The position numbers and the translations under genes were made by a program. A stretch of DNA of 64,000 bases from Peteryoungia rhizophila (GTDB taxonomy: Bacteria; Pseudomonadota; Alphaproteobacteria; Rhizobiales; Rhizobiaceae). How positions within the stretch are numbered: position 1 is the first letter of the stretch; each line of letters starts with the position of its first letter. Below the pieces are notes generated by a model. That model was not told where the DNA came from. It saw only the letters and a list, made by a program, of their open reading frames with translations, and did not search any database. The stretch is from positions 806,001 through 870,000 of the forward strand of contig NZ_STGT01000001.1 in assembly GCF_004912145.1 (NCBI RefSeq), read 5' to 3'. Positions 56,018 through 64,000 of the stretch are shown here, piece by piece.

Positions 56018-57118
56018 TCACTCCGGCAAGCGGAAGTGTTTCGAGAGCTTCAAGCCTTGCGCCTGATAGTTCGAGCCCAGCCCCGTGCCGTAGAGGCCCT
56101 CCGGGCGCTCCTGCATGTGCTCGTAGACCAGGCGGCCGATGACCTGGCCGTGTTCGAGGATGAAGGGTACTTCGTGGCTGCGGACTTCGAGCACCGCGCG
56201 GCTGCCCGAGCCGCCGGCCGGCGCGTGGCCGAAGCCGGGGTCGAAGAAGCCGGCATAGTGCACGCGGAATTCGCCGACCAGTGGGTCATAGGGCGTCATT
56301 TCGGCGGCATAGAGCGGCGGTACATGCACCGCTTCGTTGGAGACGAGGATGTAGAACTCGTCCGGATCGAGGATCAGTTCGTCGGCGCCGCGGCTGTAGA
56401 GCGGCTCCCAGAAATCGAGCACTTCATGGGCGCCCTTCAGGTCGACGTCGATGACCGAGGTGTGGTGCTTGCCGCGATAGCCGATCAGGCCTTGCGGGCC
56501 TGAGCCCTTGAGGTCGATGGACAGTGCGATGCCGCCACCCGAGACATTCGGCATGTCGCTCGCGACCAGGGTCTCGGCCTTGTGCAGGTCGAAGAGTTCG
56601 GCCTCGCCCAACAGGGCCTGGCCGGTGCGGAAGCGGATCTGCGACAGGCGCGATCCGCGGCGAACGATGATCGGGAAAGTGCGGGGCGAGATCTCGAGAT
56701 AGAGCTGGCCTTTGTAGCCGGCCGGCACCTTGTCGAATTCCTGGGCGTAATCGACCATGACGCGGGTGAAAATGTCGAGGCGGCCGGTCGAGCTCTTCGG
56801 ATTGGCCGAGGCCGAAATCTCGGCCGGCAGGTCGAGGCTCTCCATCAGCGGCACGATGTAGACGCAGCCGGTTTCGAGAACAGCTCCATTTTCGAGATCG
56901 ATCTCGTGCAGGGTGAGACGCTCCAGCTTCTCGGCGACCGTATGCCGCCGGCCCGGCATGAAGCTCGCGCGCACCCGGATCGCCTTGCCGCCCAGACGCA
57001 GGTCGAGGCTCGCCGGCTGGATCTGGTCCTTGTCGAGCATGACCTCGCTCTTCAGCTGGCCGCCACCGAACAAGGCGCCGATCGCGCGATCGGACAAAAT
57101 CCCGGGTTTCAAGGTCAT
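56018..57118 (-). CDS. dcd: 2'-deoxycytidine 5'-triphosphate deaminase (long rhizobial form)
   Basis: A 366-aa protein with a dUTPase/DCD fold in duplicated form: QPASLDLRLGGKAIRVRASF in the first half, and FRVHYAGFFDPGFGHAPAGG and AVLEVRSHEVPFILEHGQVIG in the second. It deaminates dCTP to dUTP in thymidylate supply. The long form is usual in Rhizobiales. AGGATTGAG precedes the start MTLKPGILSD. A longer in-frame reading upstream would run antisense to metZ and is rejected. Confidence 0.92.
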   Translation of the reverse strand: MTLKPGILSDRAIGALFGGGQLKSEVMLDKDQIQPASLDLRLGGKAIRVRASFMPGRRHTVAEKLERLTLHEIDLENGAVLETGCVYIVPLMESLDLPAEISASANPKSSTGRLDIFTRVMVDYAQEFDKVPAGYKGQLYLEISPRTFPIIVRRGSRLSQIRFRTGQALLGEAELFDLHKAETLVASDMPNVSGGGIALSIDLKGSGPQGLIGYRGKHHTSVIDVDLKGAHEVLDFWEPLYSRGADELILDPDEFYILVSNEAVHVPPLYAAEMTPYDPLVGEFRVHYAGFFDPGFGHAPAGGSGSRAVLEVRSHEVPFILEHGQVIGRLVYEHMQERPEGLYGTGLGSNYQAQGLKLSKHFRLPE

Positions 57119-57200
57119 GATCTCAATCCTGTTTGGGCTCGACAAAACCAAAGCCCACCAATTGACGCAAGGGCCGCAAGAGCGTAATTGCAGCCTTATC

Positions 57201-57252
57201 CCGTGGTGATTTGGCCGGTCGGCTTGCAGCCACGTTAAACAAGTGGCTAAAT
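57201..57252 (+). promoter_or_regulatory. SAM-II riboswitch upstream of metZ
   Basis: The conserved core reads CGTGGTGATTTGG, GCTTGCAGCCACGTTAAAC and AAGTGGCTAAA, with CGTGG pairing with CCACG for P1 and the downstream loop forming the pseudoknot. This matches the alphaproteobacterial SAM-II (metA/metZ) class. It senses S-adenosylmethionine and would switch metZ off when SAM is high. A terminator/antiterminator pair follows directly. Confidence 0.92.
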
Positions 57253-57253
57253 A

Positions 57254-57297
57254 GACCGGGTTTACGAAACCGGTCCGTTCACGCGACCGGTTTTTTT
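57254..57297 (+). terminator. Attenuator (alternative hairpins) of metZ leader
   Basis: Two mutually exclusive hairpins share 57267-57275. The terminator pairs AAACCGGTC with GACCGGTTT (57285-57293) and ends in seven T. The antiterminator pairs GACCGGGTTT (57254-57263) with the same AAACCGGTC. They lie just after the riboswitch and 19 bp before metZ, so SAM binding probably controls transcription termination. Confidence 0.8.
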
Positions 57298-57316
57298 GTG
57301 TTCGAAAGGCACGTAA

Positions 57317-58495
57317 ATGAGCAAGAACTGGCGCCCGGCAACCCAACTCGTCCATGGCGGCACGCTGCGCTCTCCCTATGGCGAGACGTCCGAAGCGATC
57401 TTCCTCACCCAGGGCTTCGTCTATGAAAGCTCGGAAGCGGCGGAAGCCCGCTTCAAGGGTGAGAATGACGGCTATATCTATGCCCGCTATGGCAGCCCGA
57501 CCAATGACATGTTCGAAAAGCGCATGTGCATGATGGAAGGTGCCGAGGATGCCCGCGCGATGGCGTCGGGCATGGCCGCCGTTGCCGCCGCCGTGCTCTG
57601 CCAGGTCAAGGCCGGCGACCATATCGTTGCGGCCCGCGCGCTGTTCGGCTCCTGCCGCTATGTCGTCGAGACGCTGGCGCCCCGTTACGGCGTCGAATGC
57701 ACGCTGGTCGACGGTCGCGACCTCGCCAATTGGGAAGCCGCGATCCGCCAGAACACCAAGGTCATGTTCCTCGAAAGCCCGACCAACCCGACGCTCGAAG
57801 TGATCGACGTCGCCGGCGTCGCCAAGCTTGCCGACCACATCGGCGCCCAGCTGATCGTCGACAACGTGTTTGCCACCCCGCTCTTCCAGAAGCCGCTCGA
57901 ACTCGGCGCGCATGTCGTCGTCTATTCCGCGACCAAGCATATCGATGGCCAGGGCCGCTGCCTCGGCGGCGTCGTCTTGTCGTCGAAGGAATGGATCGAC
58001 GAGAACCTGCACGACTATTTCCGCCATACCGGCCCCGCCATGTCGCCCTTCAATGCCTGGACATTGCTCAAGGGCGTCGAGACATTGCCGCTGCGCGTCA
58101 AGCAGCAGACCAGTACCGCCGCGGCCATCGCCGATTTCCTCGCGGAGCAGAGTGCCGTCGCCAAGGTTATCTATCCCGGACGCAAGGACCATCCGCAGGC
58201 CGATATCATCGCCAAGCAGATGACCGGCGGCTCGACGCTCGTGTGCTTCGAGCTCAAGGGTGGCAAGGAAGCGGCCTTCAAGCTGCAGAATGCGCTGGAG
58301 ATCATCAAGATCTCCAACAATCTCGGCGACGCCAAGAGCCTGATCACCCACCCCGCCACCACGACCCACAAGAACCTCACAGACGAGGCGCGCGCCGAGC
58401 TCGGGATTTCGGGCGGCACCGTCCGTCTGTCCTGCGGGATCGAGGACACGCAGGACCTGATCGAGGACTTCGAAAAGGCGTTCAAGGGCATCTGA
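57317..58495 (+). CDS. metZ: O-succinylhomoserine sulfhydrylase
   Basis: A 392-aa PLP enzyme of the Cys/Met family that makes homocysteine from O-succinylhomoserine and sulfide. The Schiff-base Lys207 is in [12 protein letters not shown], with [16 protein letters not shown] near residue 55 and the C-terminal [21 protein letters not shown]. It is preceded by the SAM-II riboswitch and followed by apaG after 193 bp that hold no gene. Confidence 0.94.
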   Translation: MSKNWRPATQLVHGGTLRSPYGETSEAIFLTQGFVYESSEAAEARFKGENDGYIYARYGSPTNDMFEKRMCMMEGAEDARAMASGMAAVAAAVLCQVKAGDHIVAARALFGSCRYVVETLAPRYGVECTLVDGRDLANWEAAIRQNTKVMFLESPTNPTLEVIDVAGVAKLADHIGAQLIVDNVFATPLFQKPLELGAHVVVYSATKHIDGQGRCLGGVVLSSKEWIDENLHDYFRHTGPAMSPFNAWTLLKGVETLPLRVKQQTSTAAAIADFLAEQSAVAKVIYPGRKDHPQADIIAKQMTGGSTLVCFELKGGKEAAFKLQNALEIIKISNNLGDAKSLITHPATTTHKNLTDEARAELGISGGTVRLSCGIEDTQDLIEDFEKAFKGI

Positions 58496-58688
58496 GCCGG
58501 CGCTCTGGCGCTTCGGCATACAAAAAATATCAGTCGCGGGGGGCGTCGCGACTGAAACCCTGCCCTTGACGCGACGGGCTGCGTCGTTATCCCTTCAAAG
58601 CACTGTGACGTTCCACGGCGGATCTTGTTGCCGCCACAAAGAACGCCATGTCTATGGGAATGAAGGCAAGCTTTCGCAGGGTCCATGC

Positions 58689-59081
58689 ATGTATCGCGCA
58701 CTGACACGGGACATAGAGGTTCTCGTCGAACCTTACTATCTCGAAGAACAGTCTGACCCGGACGACAGCCGCTACGTCTGGGGTTACCGGATCGTGATCT
58801 CCAATCACTCGGCGAAAACCGTCCGCCTTACATCTCGGTACTGGCATATCACCGATCAGAACGGTCAGGTGGACGAAGTGAGCGGCCCAGGCGTCGTCGG
58901 CGAACAGCCACGCCTCGATCCGGGCGACACTTACGAATACTCATCCGGCTGCCCGCTCGATACGCCGTCCGGCATGATGCATGGCACCTATCGCATGGAG
59001 ACCGACGACGGCGAGGCCTTCGATGTCGAGATCCCCGCCTTCTCGCTGGACAGCCCGGGTATGGTCCGCACTCTCAATTGA
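58689..59081 (+). CDS. apaG: Co2+/Mg2+ efflux-related protein ApaG
   Basis: A 130-aa ApaG. It begins [20 protein letters not shown], with [28 protein letters not shown] and the conserved [25 protein letters not shown]. The family has an immunoglobulin-like fold and was linked to Ap4A and Co2+ resistance in enterobacteria; the molecular role is unsettled. It follows metZ in many rhizobia. An upstream extension of 41 codons has no family match. Confidence 0.93.
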   Translation: MYRALTRDIEVLVEPYYLEEQSDPDDSRYVWGYRIVISNHSAKTVRLTSRYWHITDQNGQVDEVSGPGVVGEQPRLDPGDTYEYSSGCPLDTPSGMMHGTYRMETDDGEAFDVEIPAFSLDSPGMVRTLN

Positions 59082-59161
59082 CGATTGGCAGTTGAGTTGC
59101 GTGTCAGCAGCCGTTATCTGAGTGGTCCTGTCCGCGACACCATCCAGAGGCATCTACCGGC

Positions 59162-60106
59162 ATGAGCATTCAGTATCTCGTCACCCATAGTGGTGGCTTC
59201 CATGCCGACGAATTGCTGTCGTCCGTCATCCTGACGCGCCTCTATCCCGATGCGACTGTCGTGCGCAGCCGCGCGCCCGAATGGATCGCGCCCGCTACAG
59301 ACCGTATCATCTACGATGTCGGCGGCGCCTATGATGCGAATGCCCGGATCTTCGATCACCATCAGCGCGGGGCGCCGCTCAGGGACGATGGCCAGCCTTA
59401 CAGCTCCTTCGGCCTCGTCTGGAAGCACTACGGAAAAGACTATCTCGCCGCTCTCGGCGTTCCGTCTGGTCATGTCGAAGCGGTGCATCAGGGCTTCGAT
59501 ACGAAGTTCGTACTGCCGGTCGACCTCCTGGACAATGGCGCTCTCAGCCCCGCAACCGCAGGACCACTGGCTGACCTCACCTTGCCGAGCCTGCTGGAAA
59601 CCCTGAAGCCCGTCTTCGACGACAAGGCACCCGGCTCTGATGATCGGGGTTTTCAGGCGGCGCTTTCCATCGCTCGCGCCATCGTCGAAGCCGGCATCGC
59701 GCAACGGGCCTCGAAGCTCCGGGCCGAGAGCATGGTCCTCGATGCGATCGCCGCCACAGGTGATCGCCGCGTTCTGGAACTGCAGATGGGCATGCCCTTC
59801 CGTCCCGCGATCGTGAAGGCGGGCGCGGACCATCTGCTCTTCGTCGTGCATCCGCGCGACAAGGACTGGTGCATCACCGGTATCCGCAAATCGGAAGACA
59901 GTTTCGAGCAGCGGGCTGACCTGCCTGCCGCATGGGCGGGACTGAGCAATGGCGACCTCGAAGCGGTCTGTGGCGTCGAAGGGGCAAGCTTCTGCCACAA
60001 TGGCCGCTTCATCGCGGCGGCAAGGTCGCACGATGCGATCCTCGCGATGGCGGAGATCGCTGTCGCTGAAGCGCTTGCGGCGCCCAAGGCGGAAGCCAAG
60101 GCCTGA
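59162..60106 (+). CDS. MYG1-family (UPF0160) metal-dependent protein
   Basis: A 314-aa DHH-like protein. It shows VTHSGGFHADELLSS, IIYDVGG and IFDHHQRGAPLRDDG, the metal-binding motifs of MYG1. The eukaryotic member is a 3'-5' RNA exonuclease; bacterial homologues are uncharacterised. It ends before a shared terminator with hslO. Confidence 0.88.
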   Translation: MSIQYLVTHSGGFHADELLSSVILTRLYPDATVVRSRAPEWIAPATDRIIYDVGGAYDANARIFDHHQRGAPLRDDGQPYSSFGLVWKHYGKDYLAALGVPSGHVEAVHQGFDTKFVLPVDLLDNGALSPATAGPLADLTLPSLLETLKPVFDDKAPGSDDRGFQAALSIARAIVEAGIAQRASKLRAESMVLDAIAATGDRRVLELQMGMPFRPAIVKAGADHLLFVVHPRDKDWCITGIRKSEDSFEQRADLPAAWAGLSNGDLEAVCGVEGASFCHNGRFIAAARSHDAILAMAEIAVAEALAAPKAEAKA

Positions 60107-60149
60107 TCGAGCCGCCAAAATGCGAGGCGAAAGCCATAGCCGGATAGCA

Positions 60150-60175
60150 AAAAGGCCGGATCGCTCCGGCCTTTT
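60150..60175. terminator. Bidirectional rho-independent terminator
   Basis: AAAAGGCCGGA and TCCGGCCTTTT form an 11-bp stem with a TCGC tetraloop and T runs on both strands, between the convergent MYG1 and hslO genes. Confidence 0.92.
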
Positions 60176-60198
60176 CCACATCGGTCCTCATCTCGGCC

Positions 60199-61188
60199 TC
60201 AAGCCGGTGTGAGTTCGCCCGGCTCGAAATGATAATCGGTCGAGCAGAATTCGCACGAGACCGTGATCTGCCCGTCTTCTGTGCTCGCTTCGATCTCCTC
60301 GGCCGTGAAGCCTTGGAGAACGCCCTTCAGACGCTCGCGCGAGCAGCTGCAGCGATCATGCACGGCTTGCGGTTCATAGGCCCGTACGCCGCGTTCATGG
60401 AACAGGCGGAAGAGCAGCCGTTCGATGCCGACCTGGGGATCGGTCAGCTCGTCCGCATCGATCGTGTCGACCAGCATGCGAGCCTCGTCCCAAGCTTCGT
60501 CGCCATGCAGATCCGTGTGGCGGTCGTCGCCGTCACCGCCATGCAGATCCGGCTGGCGCATACGCTCGGGCGCTTCGGGCAGGAACTGCGCGATCAGGCC
60601 GCCGGCCCGCCATGTGCGGCGCGGCTTGCCGTTCTCGTCCCGGTCGAAGAGTTCGGCAGCGCCGAGGCGCACCCTGGTTGGGATCTGTTCCGACTGGCGG
60701 AAATAGACCCCGGCAATGTCCTCGAGCGACGTCCCGTCGAGCGGCACGATGCCCTGATACGGCTGCATGAAGGAGCCCTGGTCGATGGTGAAGGCGAGCA
60801 CACCCGCACCGAGCAGTTGTTCCGGCGAAGCCCGTCCCTCGGCCACGGCATCCGCCACGGCCTGCTCGTCGAACCGGGCATAGGCGCGCACGCTTTCGGG
60901 CGAGGTGAAGTCGGCGACCAGCAGGTCAACCGGCCCGTCGCCCTTGGTCTGGACCGTGAACCTGCCTTCGAACTTCAGCGAGGTGCCGATGAGCACCGTC
61001 AGCACGATCGCTTCGGCCAGAAGCCGCGCCACCGGCGCCGGATAAGCGTGACGGTCCAGGATGGTGTTGATCAGCGGTCCGAGCTGCACGGCGCGACCGC
61101 GCACGTCGAGGCCCTCCACCTGGAAGGGGACCACACGATCGTCGCCGGCGAAACCGAATTCGCCGAGTTCTGCTTGTCTCATCGCCAT
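60199..61188 (-). CDS. hslO: Redox-regulated chaperone Hsp33
   Basis: A 329-aa holdase chaperone activated by oxidation. The C-terminal zinc switch is present as C-x-C (DRCSCSRERL) and C-x-x-C (SCEFCSTDY). The N-terminal domain shows GPLINTILDRHAYPAPVARLLAEA. A His/Asp-rich insert (DLHGGDGDDRHTDLHGDE) is unusual and could bind metal. It lies 120 bp downstream of argF in the same direction. The first ATG or one 6 bp later may be used. Confidence 0.93.
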   Translation of the reverse strand: MAMRQAELGEFGFAGDDRVVPFQVEGLDVRGRAVQLGPLINTILDRHAYPAPVARLLAEAIVLTVLIGTSLKFEGRFTVQTKGDGPVDLLVADFTSPESVRAYARFDEQAVADAVAEGRASPEQLLGAGVLAFTIDQGSFMQPYQGIVPLDGTSLEDIAGVYFRQSEQIPTRVRLGAAELFDRDENGKPRRTWRAGGLIAQFLPEAPERMRQPDLHGGDGDDRHTDLHGDEAWDEARMLVDTIDADELTDPQVGIERLLFRLFHERGVRAYEPQAVHDRCSCSRERLKGVLQGFTAEEIEASTEDGQITVSCEFCSTDYHFEPGELTPA

Positions 61189-61308
61189 GAATGTACTCCC
61201 GGCACACGAGGCGCCATACGCTTGGCCTGGGCGGCCCGATCAGAAAGGGCACAGATGGGATCACCTGCGCCAAACGTCAAGCCTGACGGCAAGGCCCGGA
61301 AACCGGCC

Positions 61309-62226
61309 TCAGATGGCGCCGAGGCACCATGCAAGGATCGACTTCTGCGCATGCAGTCGGTTCTCGGCCTCGTCGAAGACCACGGATTGCGCGCCGTCGA
61401 TCACCTCGTCGGTCACTTCCTCGCCGCGATGGGCCGGCAGGCAGTGCAGGAAGAGCGCTTCGTCCTTTGCCTTCTTCATCAGCTCCGCATTGACCTGGAA
61501 AGGCTGGAAGACGTTGTGGCCGCGTGCCTTGTGCTCCTGGTTCATGGAGACCCAGGTGTCGGTGATCACGGCGTCCGCGCCGGCAACCGCACGATCGGCG
61601 TCATGGCAGAGCATGATCTCGCCGCCATTGTTGCGGGCCCAGTTGAGGATCTTGTCGTCGGGCTCGGAGCCGAGCGGCACGGCCATGTTCATCTTGTAGC
61701 CGAAGCGCGCAGCGCCCTCGACCAGCGAATGCAGGACATTGTTGCCATCGCCCGTCCAGGCCAGCGTCTTGCCCGTGACCGGGCCGCGATGCTCCTCGAT
61801 CGTCATGATGTCGGCCATGATCTGGCATGGATGCGTCATATCCGTCAGGGCGTTGATCACAGGCACCGTCGCGTGCTCCGCCATCTCCAGAAGGCGGGCA
61901 TGGTCGGTCGTGCGGATCATGATCGCATCGACATAGCGCGACAGAACCTTGGCGGTATCGCCGATCGTCTCGGCGCGGCCGAGCTGCATTTCGGTGCCGG
62001 AGAGGAACAATGTCTCGCCCCCGAGCTGGCGCATGCCGACATCAAAGGAAACGCGCGTGCGGGTCGACGGCTTCTCGAAGATCATCGCGAGCATCTTGCC
62101 GGCAAGCGGCTTGTCGGCTGTGCCGGACTTGGTCGCCTGCTTGCGGGTCTTTGCGTCTTCGAGAATGCTGCGCAGGTCTCCTGACGTCATGGCAGAGAGA
62201 TCGAGAAAATGCTTGGAAGATGCCAT
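61309..62226 (-). CDS. argF: Ornithine carbamoyltransferase
   Basis: A 305-aa enzyme of arginine synthesis, forming citrulline from ornithine and carbamoyl phosphate. It has the carbamoyl phosphate motif [20 protein letters not shown], and [11 protein letters not shown]. The start [11 protein letters not shown] is chosen over a 16-codon extension. It follows argD by 16 bp, so they are one operon. Confidence 0.96.
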   Translation of the reverse strand: MASSKHFLDLSAMTSGDLRSILEDAKTRKQATKSGTADKPLAGKMLAMIFEKPSTRTRVSFDVGMRQLGGETLFLSGTEMQLGRAETIGDTAKVLSRYVDAIMIRTTDHARLLEMAEHATVPVINALTDMTHPCQIMADIMTIEEHRGPVTGKTLAWTGDGNNVLHSLVEGAARFGYKMNMAVPLGSEPDDKILNWARNNGGEIMLCHDADRAVAGADAVITDTWVSMNQEHKARGHNVFQPFQVNAELMKKAKDEALFLHCLPAHRGEEVTDEVIDGAQSVVFDEAENRLHAQKSILAWCLGAI

Positions 62227-62242
62227 AGAAGAAGATCCTGTC

Positions 62243-63445
62243 TTAAGCAGACGCTGCAATTGCGGCCTTGGCACGGATGCGTTCGGCTGCGTGCTCGATG
62301 CGGGCGAGACCGTCGCGCGCCTCTTCCGCCGTCACCGTCAGCGGAGGAAGAAGACGGATGACGTTGTCGCCTGCGGGGACACCGAGCAGATGTTCGTCGC
62401 GCATGGCCATCAGAAGATCGGTGTTCGGAACCTTGGCCTTGATGCCGAGCATCAGGCCCTCGCCGCGCACCTCCTCGATCACGTCGGGGTAACGGTCCTT
62501 GAGCGAAGCCAGCCCCTGGCGGAAGACGAGTGCCGTATCCCGGACATTGTCGAGGAAGCCATCGGCCAGTACGACGTCGAGCACGGCATTGCCGACGGCC
62601 ATACCGAGCGGGTTGCCGCCATAGGTGGAGCCATGCGTGCCGGGTTTCATGCCATAAGCGGCCTCTTCCGTCGCGAGGCAGGCACCGAGCGGGAAGCCCC
62701 CGCCAATGCCCTTGGCGACCGCCATTAGGTCCGGCGTGATGCCGGCCCATTCATGAGCGAAGAGCTTCCCCGTGCGGCCGACGCCGCACTGCACTTCATC
62801 GAGGATCAGCAGCAGGCCATGCTCGTCACAGAGTTCACGCAGCGCCCGCAGCATTTCGACCGGGATCGGACGGATACCGCCCTCGCCCTGGACCGGCTCG
62901 ACGAGGATGCCGGCCGTTGCCTCGGTGATCGCGGCCTTGACTGCATCGAGGTCACCGAACGGCACCTGGTCGAAACCGGGCGCCTTGGGGCCGAAGCCTT
63001 CGAGATACTTCTCCTGCCCGCCTGCCGCGATCGTCGCGATGGTGCGGCCATGGAAGGCGCCTTCCATCGTGATGATGTGGAATTTTTCCGGGTTCCCCTT
63101 GGCGAAGTGGTAGCGGCGGGCGGTCTTGATCGCGCATTCGAGCGCTTCCGCACCCGAATTGGTAAAGAAGACGCGATCGGCAAAGGTCACGTCCGTCAGG
63201 CGCTTGGCCAGTACTTCCTGGCCCGGCACTTCATAAAGGTTCGACAGATGCCAGACCTTGTCCGCCTGATCCTTCAGCGCGCCGACGACATGCGGATGAC
63301 CATGACCGACAGAGGTCACGGCGACACCGGCTGCGAAGTCGAGATAACGCTCGCCGCTTTCCGTCACCAACCAGACGCCCTCACCTCGCTCGAAACGCAG
63401 CGGCGCCCGATTGTAGGTCTGGTAGAGCGGCGTAGCTTCGGCCAT
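62243..63445 (-). CDS. argD: Acetylornithine aminotransferase
   Basis: A 400-aa class III PLP aminotransferase of arginine synthesis. It has the [12 protein letters not shown] start, [36 protein letters not shown] and [12 protein letters not shown] with the PLP Lys. The start MAEATPLY is family typical; eight earlier codons are not favoured. It is upstream of argF (16 bp). A terminator-like hairpin lies in its leader. Confidence 0.95.
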   Translation of the reverse strand: MAEATPLYQTYNRAPLRFERGEGVWLVTESGERYLDFAAGVAVTSVGHGHPHVVGALKDQADKVWHLSNLYEVPGQEVLAKRLTDVTFADRVFFTNSGAEALECAIKTARRYHFAKGNPEKFHIITMEGAFHGRTIATIAAGGQEKYLEGFGPKAPGFDQVPFGDLDAVKAAITEATAGILVEPVQGEGGIRPIPVEMLRALRELCDEHGLLLILDEVQCGVGRTGKLFAHEWAGITPDLMAVAKGIGGGFPLGACLATEEAAYGMKPGTHGSTYGGNPLGMAVGNAVLDVVLADGFLDNVRDTALVFRQGLASLKDRYPDVIEEVRGEGLMLGIKAKVPNTDLLMAMRDEHLLGVPAGDNVIRLLPPLTVTAEEARDGLARIEHAAERIRAKAAIAASA

Positions 63446-63508
63446 GGCGTTCACGATCCTTCTCGACAATCCGTCACACGGGACGGCGCGGCCTGCACGA
63501 GGCCCCGG

Positions 63509-63537
63509 AAAAATTAAAAATGCCGCCTTGCGGCGGC
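63509..63537 (-). terminator. Terminator-like hairpin in the argD leader
   Basis: On the minus strand GCCGCC and GGCGGC form a 6-bp GC stem with a GCAA (GNRA) loop, followed by ATTTTTAATTTTT. It lies about 64 nt before the argD start. It could attenuate arginine genes or end an upstream transcript; which is unclear. Confidence 0.55.
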
Positions 63538-63593
63538 GGGGGCACTATCGGCATTCACCCTTGGTATGTCAACGATTTCCGCGGAAAACGCGG

Positions 63594-63848
63594 GAGTCAA
63601 TGCGGATTCATCCGATGCGTGCCGAAGGCTCCCGGATCAAGATTCCACCTGTTGCATACTTGACTCACTCGGGAAGCAAGTTGGGGAAAACCGCGAAATC
63701 GATTCCAGATGATTCCCGCGACTCTTGTCACGGAGTCAGCCGACCTCTAGGTTAAATTTCATTAATAGATTGCATGCGGCGGAAGTGCTCACCGACAGTA
63801 ACGAGGCGGTTATGTTTCGGATTCGTTCGAAGCAGGGGTGACGGATTC
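63594..63848. promoter_or_regulatory. GANTC (CcrM) cluster in the gcrA promoter region
   Basis: Ten GANTC sites lie in 255 bp at 63594, 63605, 63641, 63662, 63701, 63711, 63720, 63733, 63830 and 63844. Chance would give about one. CcrM methylates GANTC, and GcrA acts at methylated promoters in alphaproteobacteria; gcrA promoters are known to be methylation-controlled in Caulobacter. The region 63446-63883 otherwise holds no gene and lies between divergent argD and gcrA. Confidence 0.85.
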
Positions 63849-63883
63849 TGCCATGACAGACGCGAGCGGCGGAGAGAATTGGC

Positions 63884-64000
63884 ATGACGACTATGCAATG
63901 GAGTGACGACAGGGTCGAAAGACTGAAGCGCCTGTGGGCCGAAGGCCTCAGCGCAAGCCAGATCGCAGCACAACTCGGTGGCGTGAGCCGAAATGCCGTC
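63884..64000 (+). CDS. gcrA: Cell-cycle regulator GcrA (N-terminal part)
   Basis: The first 39 codons are visible before the window ends: MTTMQWSDDRVERLKRLWAE, then GLSASQIAAQLGGVSRNAV. This is the highly conserved GcrA N-terminal DNA-binding region. GcrA is a sigma70-associated regulator of cell-cycle genes that works with CcrM methylation. The GANTC cluster directly upstream supports the assignment. The C-terminal part is outside. Confidence 0.95.
   Translation, partial: MTTMQWSDDRVERLKRLWAEGLSASQIAAQLGGVSRNAV

Noticed and set aside
57119..58519. Extension of dcd to 833 codons
   Set aside because: The extra part is antisense to metZ and the riboswitch; dcd begins at 57118.

Overview
The window is a 64-kb piece of a GC-rich alphaproteobacterial chromosome, most likely from the Rhizobiaceae (Rhizobium/Agrobacterium/Sinorhizobium relatives). 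The evidence is gene content and order: a murA/DUF2948 pair, podJ next to a fadE-fadA-fadB block, the metZ-apaG pair behind a SAM-II riboswitch, argD-argF-hslO, and the start of gcrA with a dense cluster of GANTC (CcrM) sites in front of it. All assignments come from reading the sequence and translations; no database search was run.

Layout. 1-2.1 kb: end of a DUF2948 gene, murA and a small conserved-looking gene. 2.2-10.2 kb: tRNA-Thr(GGT) carrying a 7.84-kb integrative element, bounded by a 41-bp direct repeat that includes the tRNA 3' end. The element encodes a tyrosine integrase, two small coupled genes, an extra RNase HI, a ParB-fold protein, a PIN-domain protein, a serine resolvase with a res-like repeat array, and two GTG-start genes of unknown function (a DUF5677-like helical protein and a membrane-anchored SH3 protein). 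This is the accessory part of the window and the best place to look for something undescribed. 10.3-16 kb: serine hydrolase/AraC regulator pair and divergent oxyR-katG. 16-25.7 kb: galE, aminotransferase, mscL, a symporter-histidine kinase-receiver hybrid, a cytoplasmic GH32 enzyme and a GDPD phosphodiesterase. 25.7-31.4 kb: fatty-acid beta-oxidation operon (fadE, thiolase, a 65-aa membrane protein, fadJ-type enzyme) with a MerR/LiuR-like dyad upstream. 31.8-35.6 kb: podJ polarity gene.

35.8-50.8 kb: mostly chromosomal housekeeping and small accessory genes: TauE/SafE permease with its TIGR02186 partner, HxlR regulator with a RibD/DHFR-like reductase, PdeM and the Lhr-type helicase of the ligase-associated DNA repair set, YitT, TPR-methyltransferase, CAP lipoprotein, MATE pump, pyrD, a LuxR response regulator, a LexA-like S24 regulator, a degenerate nuclease-fold protein and TerB. 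50.8-55.9 kb: periplasmic binding protein, a GT2 glycosyltransferase, and a quinone-detoxification pair (VOC dioxygenase fused to an esterase, divergent from an FMN reductase). 55.9-64 kb: tRNA-Gly(CCC), dcd, SAM-II riboswitch-metZ-apaG, MYG1 homologue, hslO, argF, argD, gcrA.

Functionally the core genes cover cell wall, oxidative stress, fatty-acid oxidation, cell polarity and cell cycle, arginine, methionine and pyrimidine synthesis. The island interrupts this background and supplies two recombinases, nucleic-acid enzymes and an uncharacterised two-gene cargo.
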